64,000 nt of DNA from Symbiodinium sp. CCMP2592 (lineage: Eukaryota; Sar; Dinophyceae; Suessiales; Symbiodiniaceae): the NCBI GenBank assembly GCA_905221615.1, contig CAJNDT010002890.1, forward strand, positions 332,001 through 396,000, written 5' to 3'. The notes beneath the pieces are model-generated. The model searched no databases and was not told where the DNA came from. It saw nothing but the letters and a program-made list of their open reading frames with translations. Within the stretch, counting starts at the first letter, position 1. Every line of letters starts with the position of its first letter. Made by a program: the position numbers and the translations under genes. Shown in pieces: positions 59,988 to 64,000 of this stretch.

Positions 59988-60181
59988 CATAGGGACCCTT
60001 AGGGGGGTAGGGGGGAGGGGGAGGGGGGTAGGGGACTATAATTCCTTGCATAAGCCTTATCAGTCCTTGTTTTAAGTATTACGGCCCCCTGCCCCCCTCC
60101 CACCTACCCCCCAAATCGTAAACCCCTAAACCCGAAACCCCTAAACCCCAAACCCCTAAGCACCCTAAGGGTCCCTATGAA
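59988..60181. mobile_element. fbS element interrupted by ITS in the right arm
   Basis: GCATAGGGACCCTTAGGGGG on the left; C-rich right arm CCACCTACCCCCC, then about 50 bp of CCCCTAAA-type units, then AGGGTCCCTATGAAT. The copy at 29535-29680 lacks the interruption. Confidence 0.82.
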
Positions 60182-60267
60182 TGATTCACCAACATTGACG
60201 GGCTGGGGGGTTTTGGCTTAGGCGACAGGACTTCTCGGCATTCGCACGGTTTTGGATGCCTTGCGAA

Positions 60268-60740
60268 CATGTACATACATCTACATATACATACACATAC
60301 ACATATACCTATACATATACATATACATATACATGTACATATACATCTACATATACATATACATACATATATACATATACGTATACAGGCATACAGACAT
60401 ACATGCACACCTACATACATCCATCCATCCATGCATTCATGCATCCATGCATTCGTGCATTCATGCATGCATACATACATACGTGCATGTTAATGTTTAT
60501 ACATGTACATGTATGCACATGTGTGTGTCTATAGGTATGTATTCACATACATATATATATATATATATATATGTGCGCAAACACATATATGCTTGTTTAG
60601 GTGTGTGTGTGTGTGTGCATACGTATGCCCATGTAATGGTGTATGTATGACGGACTGTATGTATGCCGGTATGCATGTATGCATGTATGTATGTATGCAT
60701 GCATTGTGTGTATATATGTTATATATATATATATATACAA
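60268..60740 (+). repeat. CATA/TACA, TGCA and TA microsatellite cluster
   Basis: ACATATAC repeats to about 60400, CATC/CATG repeats to 60490, (AT)n at 60548-60572, (GT)n at 60602-60620, TATGCATG repeats at 60655-60705 and (TA)n at 60720-60737. All frames here are low-complexity artefacts. Confidence 0.93.
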
Positions 60741-61204
60741 CTTCCTCCAGAAATGGGAAGTAAGTTTACGCGTTTAGGGTTTAGGGGGCCCAAGCTTCCA
60801 GTTTCCTAAATCGGAATCCCTAAACTCTGAACTCTCCCAAGTCAGGAACCGCACTGGGATATGACCACGGTAAGTTCTACAAGATTTGGAACATGGATCG
60901 AGCATGCCAAGTGCACGTTAGTTTTCTGGTGTCTGCTTTACGCTGGTTTGCTGGTTGAGGGTTCGGCATTTGGCTTCTTGTTGGACCAGGTCTTGGCCTT
61001 AGGGTTTGCCTTTACCCCTCAATCCTGAACTGCAAAGCAAAGCAAACGTCCTAAACCCTAAACTCCAAAAACCTTGAACCCTGAACTCCAAAAGCCCTAC
61101 ACCCTAAACTCCAAAAGCCCTAAACCCCGAAGGCTCCAAAACCCGAGCCCGAAACCCTCCAGGCAGACATCAATCCCAGGAAAGCTAACGCCCTAAGGAC
61201 ATAA
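60741..61204. other. Unique DNA and decayed ITS
   Basis: ACTCCAAAAGCCCTA-type repeats at 61050-61160 look like degraded CCCTAAA. No gene seen. Confidence 0.4.
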
Positions 61205-61413
61205 TTTGGAGGCCTTGATAATGAGGACAGGGTTTTAGGGGTTAAGAGGGTTCCTTTAAAGGCTCCTTACAGGGTTCTATCAGGGGTCTATAAGAGGACT
61301 CTATGATATAGGCCCTAATTAGAATAGGGCTTGGGGGTACATTATAAATTATAGTATAATTACAGCACGGAACCCTAAGGGAAAACATTGGCAATTATGT
61401 AGGCTTCTACATT
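61205..61413. mobile_element. fbW prefix, X, then a restarted full fbW
   Basis: GAGGCCTTGATAATGAGGAC (61209) leads into X (TTCCTTTAAAGGCTCCTTAC). fbW then restarts at ATATAGGCCCTAATTAGAAT and runs to its right end ATGTAGGCTTCTACATT. Confidence 0.7.
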
Positions 61414-61532
61414 AAACAGTAGCACACAAAAGGCATCATGCCAGGCAGCCTTTTTCTTTCAAAAAAAACAATTCTGACCTCTGTCTCAGGTACTTGACCG
61501 CAAGGCACTCCAAGGTTTGGTACGTTTCGGTG

Positions 61533-61632
61533 CGGTGGATGATACAAACCTTGCAGTACCCTCATGGCCCTGGACTATGGGAACTATGGTATATTCCTTC
61601 GTCTGGATACTGCAGGATTTACATTATCAACG
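61533..61632. mobile_element. fbD element, diverged
   Basis: CGGTGGATGATACAAACCTT to TTTACATTATCAACGG; core GGGAACTATGGTATATTCC. Confidence 0.78.
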
Positions 61633-61932
61633 GTAGTTTCTATTCGAGTCGCGTGTTTGAAGTCTCGAGCGAAGAGAAACACCTAAACTCTAAAACCCTA
61701 AACCTGGAAACTGCAGGTTGAGGCAAAACCATCCCTGAAACCAAAAGCACTTGAAGCCCTAAAGCCTCGAACCTGAAAGCCCTAAAAGCCCTGAGACCAA
61801 TCGTATAACCCGGACAGATGCGCTGATAGGAACCTGTGGAAGATACCGGATAGGAATCCTCCCAGGAACGCAGAACGCGTGGCGTAAGCCCTAACGGAAC
61901 CCTTAAAGAAGACCTGAACCTACATATAAGTA

Positions 61933-62020
61933 TGCCCCCCCTTAGAACCGCACATTTTTGGTAGTCTCTTGGGTTTTACATGCTCAGAAGCAAAAATACA
62001 ATTCCTAAAGAGACTATAGT
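61933..62020. repeat. fbR dispersed repeat, copy 3
   Basis: GCCCCCCCTTAGAACCG, AGTCTCTTGGGTTTTAC and CCTAAAGAGACTATAGTG. Confidence 0.6.
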
Positions 62021-62079
62021 GAAAGGCCCTGTAGCCGAAAATAGGGCCCTCAGAGTCTAGGGGTCTATACAAGGGTTCA

Positions 62080-62156
62080 GGGTTTAGGGTTTAGTGTTTG
62101 GGGTTTAGGGGTTTAAGGGCTTAGAACCCTCAACCCTAAACCCTAAAGGTTTAGGG
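62080..62156. repeat. Telomeric tracts meeting end to end
   Basis: TTTAGGG-type units at 62080-62115, then CCCTAAACCCTAAAGG and TTTAGGG at 62131-62156: both junction polarities within 80 bp. Confidence 0.8.
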
Positions 62157-62241
62157 AAAAGCCCTGAACCACAAAATCACGGAGAAGCGCTCCTTGGATC
62201 GTATCAGGTAGGAAGTACCCAAGGTCGACACCTCAGAATTC

Positions 62242-62351
62242 TACTGAACTTAGACCCCTAGCAATCACTATGTAACACTTCTATATTTTAGCTGGTTCTT
62301 GGGGAGTAAATACAGGAACCAAGAGTCCAAAATATTTGTAAGCACCCCTTA
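62242..62351. mobile_element. fbI element, diverged, copy 4
   Basis: TACTGAACTTAGACCCCTAG to TTGTAAGCACCCCTTAG; enlarged middle. Confidence 0.7.
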
Positions 62352-62421
62352 GAATCGGAATTTGCGGGTTCTTGGAAGGGTTTAGGGTCTGTGGGTTGCC
62401 GGGGTTCATAGGCGCAGGATA

Positions 62422-62524
62422 TCGGAGTTTCCGAAATTTAGGGGTACCTGATTTTGGGGTCCTTATAATAAGGATCCCACTATTTACGGTGCTACATTAT
62501 GGTCCCGTATTTGCGGAAACTCCC
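62422..62524. mobile_element. fbC element
   Basis: TCGGAGTTTCCGAAATTTAG to CCCGTATTTGCGGAAACTCC then CA. Confidence 0.83.
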
Positions 62525-62684
62525 AAAGAGGAATTCGGATTTATATATTCAAGGGTTTGGGTCGAATGAAGGAAAATAGACGGGACGGAATCTGCCTTAT
62601 TGGGACCCTCATCAGAAATGGTTCAGGGCTCCGGAGTTCGAGGTTTGGGGTTTCAGGGTAGGAAAAGGCATTAAATTTAGGATT

Positions 62685-62786
62685 TGGGTGCTTGTCAAAA
62701 TTATGGTCCCTTTTTGAGTGCCCTAAATATTCGGTGCCACATTAGAATAAGGACCCAAAAAGGGACCCTAATTTTGGCAACCACCC
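62685..62786. mobile_element. fbB element
   Basis: TGGGTGCTTGTCAAAATTAT to CCTAATTTTGGCAACCACCC; GGTCCCTTTTTGAG / AAAAAGGGACC stem. Confidence 0.85.
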
Positions 62787-63749
62787 GTTTCATGAATTAG
62801 GCTTCAGGCTTTCGGGTGCAGGGAAGATGACTAAGCCTGGGTCTTATGGCTTCGAGTTTGCTGCTGAAGGCTTCAATCTCCCTGCTGCTAGTGCATTTAC
62901 AGAAAAGCTTGCAGAAAAGACTAGGCTTTAGAGGATTTGTTGGAGCCTGAAGAGATACTTTGTAGCTGCATTATCTGGCTTGCACCGCCTTTCTGTTAAT
63001 TTCCAACTTCCTGTCCGGCCATACACGATGCTGGATTAAAAAGTAAACCCCAAACCGAGGGTTCTGGGCGTTTTGGAGTCGAAAAATGAGGTCGGTTTCG
63101 AATACATTATCCCTCGTCTTTGAAAGACTGTGGTAACAAGAGCTATTGGATACTATAGGGGCCTCACTAATGAGAATGGGCCTTAAGGCCCATTATGGAA
63201 CAATCATACAAAGACAAAAAGGGGGATACTCACAGTACTTCTTTTGACCACCATCTTACTTCTTCAGGTGACAGAGAAGCCTTAGTCGACAAACAGGACT
63301 ACTGTGTATAGCACAGCGGCAACAAACTTAAAAACAGAACGAAAACCCGTCAACTCAAGATGTAGGCTTTCTGGTCTGGGGTGTAAGCTTTAGAGTTATA
63401 CAGGATCGCCTGCTTGACTCGTAATGTCACAGCAATGCTCCCTTTGACGTCCATTCGTACCAATCAGACTCATAATTTTGCAGGGCTGATGGGCAGTACT
63501 ACCTTTTCATAGGCTTCCGTGGTATACCGCCTGCTAAGCGCACTTCTGCGCAATCAGCCGAGGCCTGCACAGCCAAAACCTGCAGCGCGGAAACAGCACA
63601 CAAACCGTAGTTGTAAGGGGACTGTAAAAGGGTTGTGCATTGAGACCCCATGTACTGTCACGGATTCAAAAACCTCAACTCTACTTTAGGTCTGAAGGAA
63701 AAGGTCGAAAGGATATCTGCTTCTGTCCCTCTTCACGATTGAGAATCTA
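62787..63749. other. Longest repeat-poor stretch, about 960 bp
   Basis: Only a short fbW-like prefix (ATAGGGGCCTCACTAATGAG, 63157) is seen. No open frame of note and no RNA gene recognised. Intron or intergenic DNA is possible. Confidence 0.35.
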
Positions 63750-63850
63750 CTTGGAGGGTCCGGGGACTTAGTAAGTAGGTAGTAAGTAGACTTAGATGCA
63801 CCCTAGACTAAACGGGATCCTGATTTGGGAAATGGTACTTACAAGTTAGA
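63750..63850. mobile_element. fbA element, right arm missing
   Basis: CTTGGAGGGTCCGGGGACTT and the core to ATGGTACTTACAAGTTAGA, then unrelated sequence. Confidence 0.75.
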
Positions 63851-64000
63851 AGGCCCACTGGCCTCCAAACGTAGGGCCTAGGGGCGTGAAGGGGCAAGGG
63901 GGATAGATATTCACGGGGCAGCCTGGGTAGCCATACCGATTGTAGTTCTGCAGCATGCACATAAAGATCTGGGATGTCTCTGGCAGTATGCTTGCAATTG

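Noticed and set aside
60175..60763. Tyr/Ile/His/Cys-rich frames
   Set aside because: They translate CATA, TGCA and TA microsatellites.

Overview
The window looks like gene-poor nuclear DNA of a protist or alga with the TTTAGGG (plant-type) telomere repeat. A dinoflagellate-like genome is my preferred guess. It rests on the pervasive interstitial TTTAGGG/CCCTAAA tracts and the many short fold-back repeats, not on any diagnostic gene. No complete gene, rRNA, tRNA, spliced-leader gene, CRISPR array or transposase could be recognised on either strand. Most open frames lie across repeats, and only a few short non-repetitive patches look coding-like.

Three ingredients dominate. (1) Interstitial telomeric sequence (ITS), from perfect to strongly decayed, recurs every 1-2 kb, in either orientation and sometimes head-to-head. 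(2) Roughly 90 short elements, mostly 95-150 bp, have long terminal inverted repeats (TIRs) that fold back over almost their whole length. They fall into about 25 families, which I name fbA, fbA2, fbB and so on. Many are flanked by TA on both sides, as expected for Tc1/mariner-type MITEs. (3) A module I call X (runs of GGGATCTATAAGGG / GGGTTCCTTTAAAGGG) often ends in TTTAGGG and sits inside the other elements.

Layout: 1-4.4 kb ITS, a CT microsatellite, first fbM, fbL, fbC, fbA and fbD copies; 4.4-8.3 kb mostly unique patches and decayed ITS; 8.3-11.6 kb a dense nested cluster; 11.6-14.6 kb long ITS blocks; 14.6-18.3 kb a coding-like patch and fbA2/X; 18.3-21.6 kb an fbA-rich cluster; 21.6-26.5 kb fbW remnants and an fbA2-in-fbA nest; 26.5-31.7 kb fbB, fbD, fbH, fbQ, fbS and fbF; 31.7-33.9 kb a 608-bp fbN shell full of other repeats; 34-37 kb unique patches and microsatellites; 37-40 kb fbA, fbD, fbP, fbC and fbG; 41.3-43 kb a 500-bp ITS array and a broken fbA2; 43-48.9 kb fbA, fbH, fbE, fbK, fbG and fbL; 49-53.7 kb unique patches plus telomere-fusion-like junctions; 53.7-60.2 kb fbE, fbN, a GGAGTA array, fbL, fbG, twin fbW-X copies, a 23-bp tandem array and fbS; 60.2-60.75 kb a CATA/TA microsatellite cluster; 60.75-64 kb fbW, fbD, fbI, fbC, fbB and a truncated fbA.

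There is no operon or pathway to reconstruct. What is worth attention is the genome mechanics: nested elements with readable target duplications, X/telomere insertions followed by a restart of the interrupted element, telomere tracts replacing element ends, and patches of foreign-looking DNA beside telomere tracts. Together these suggest repeated double-strand-break repair using telomeric sequence in a TA-target MITE landscape. All family assignments were made by eye; no alignment or search was run.
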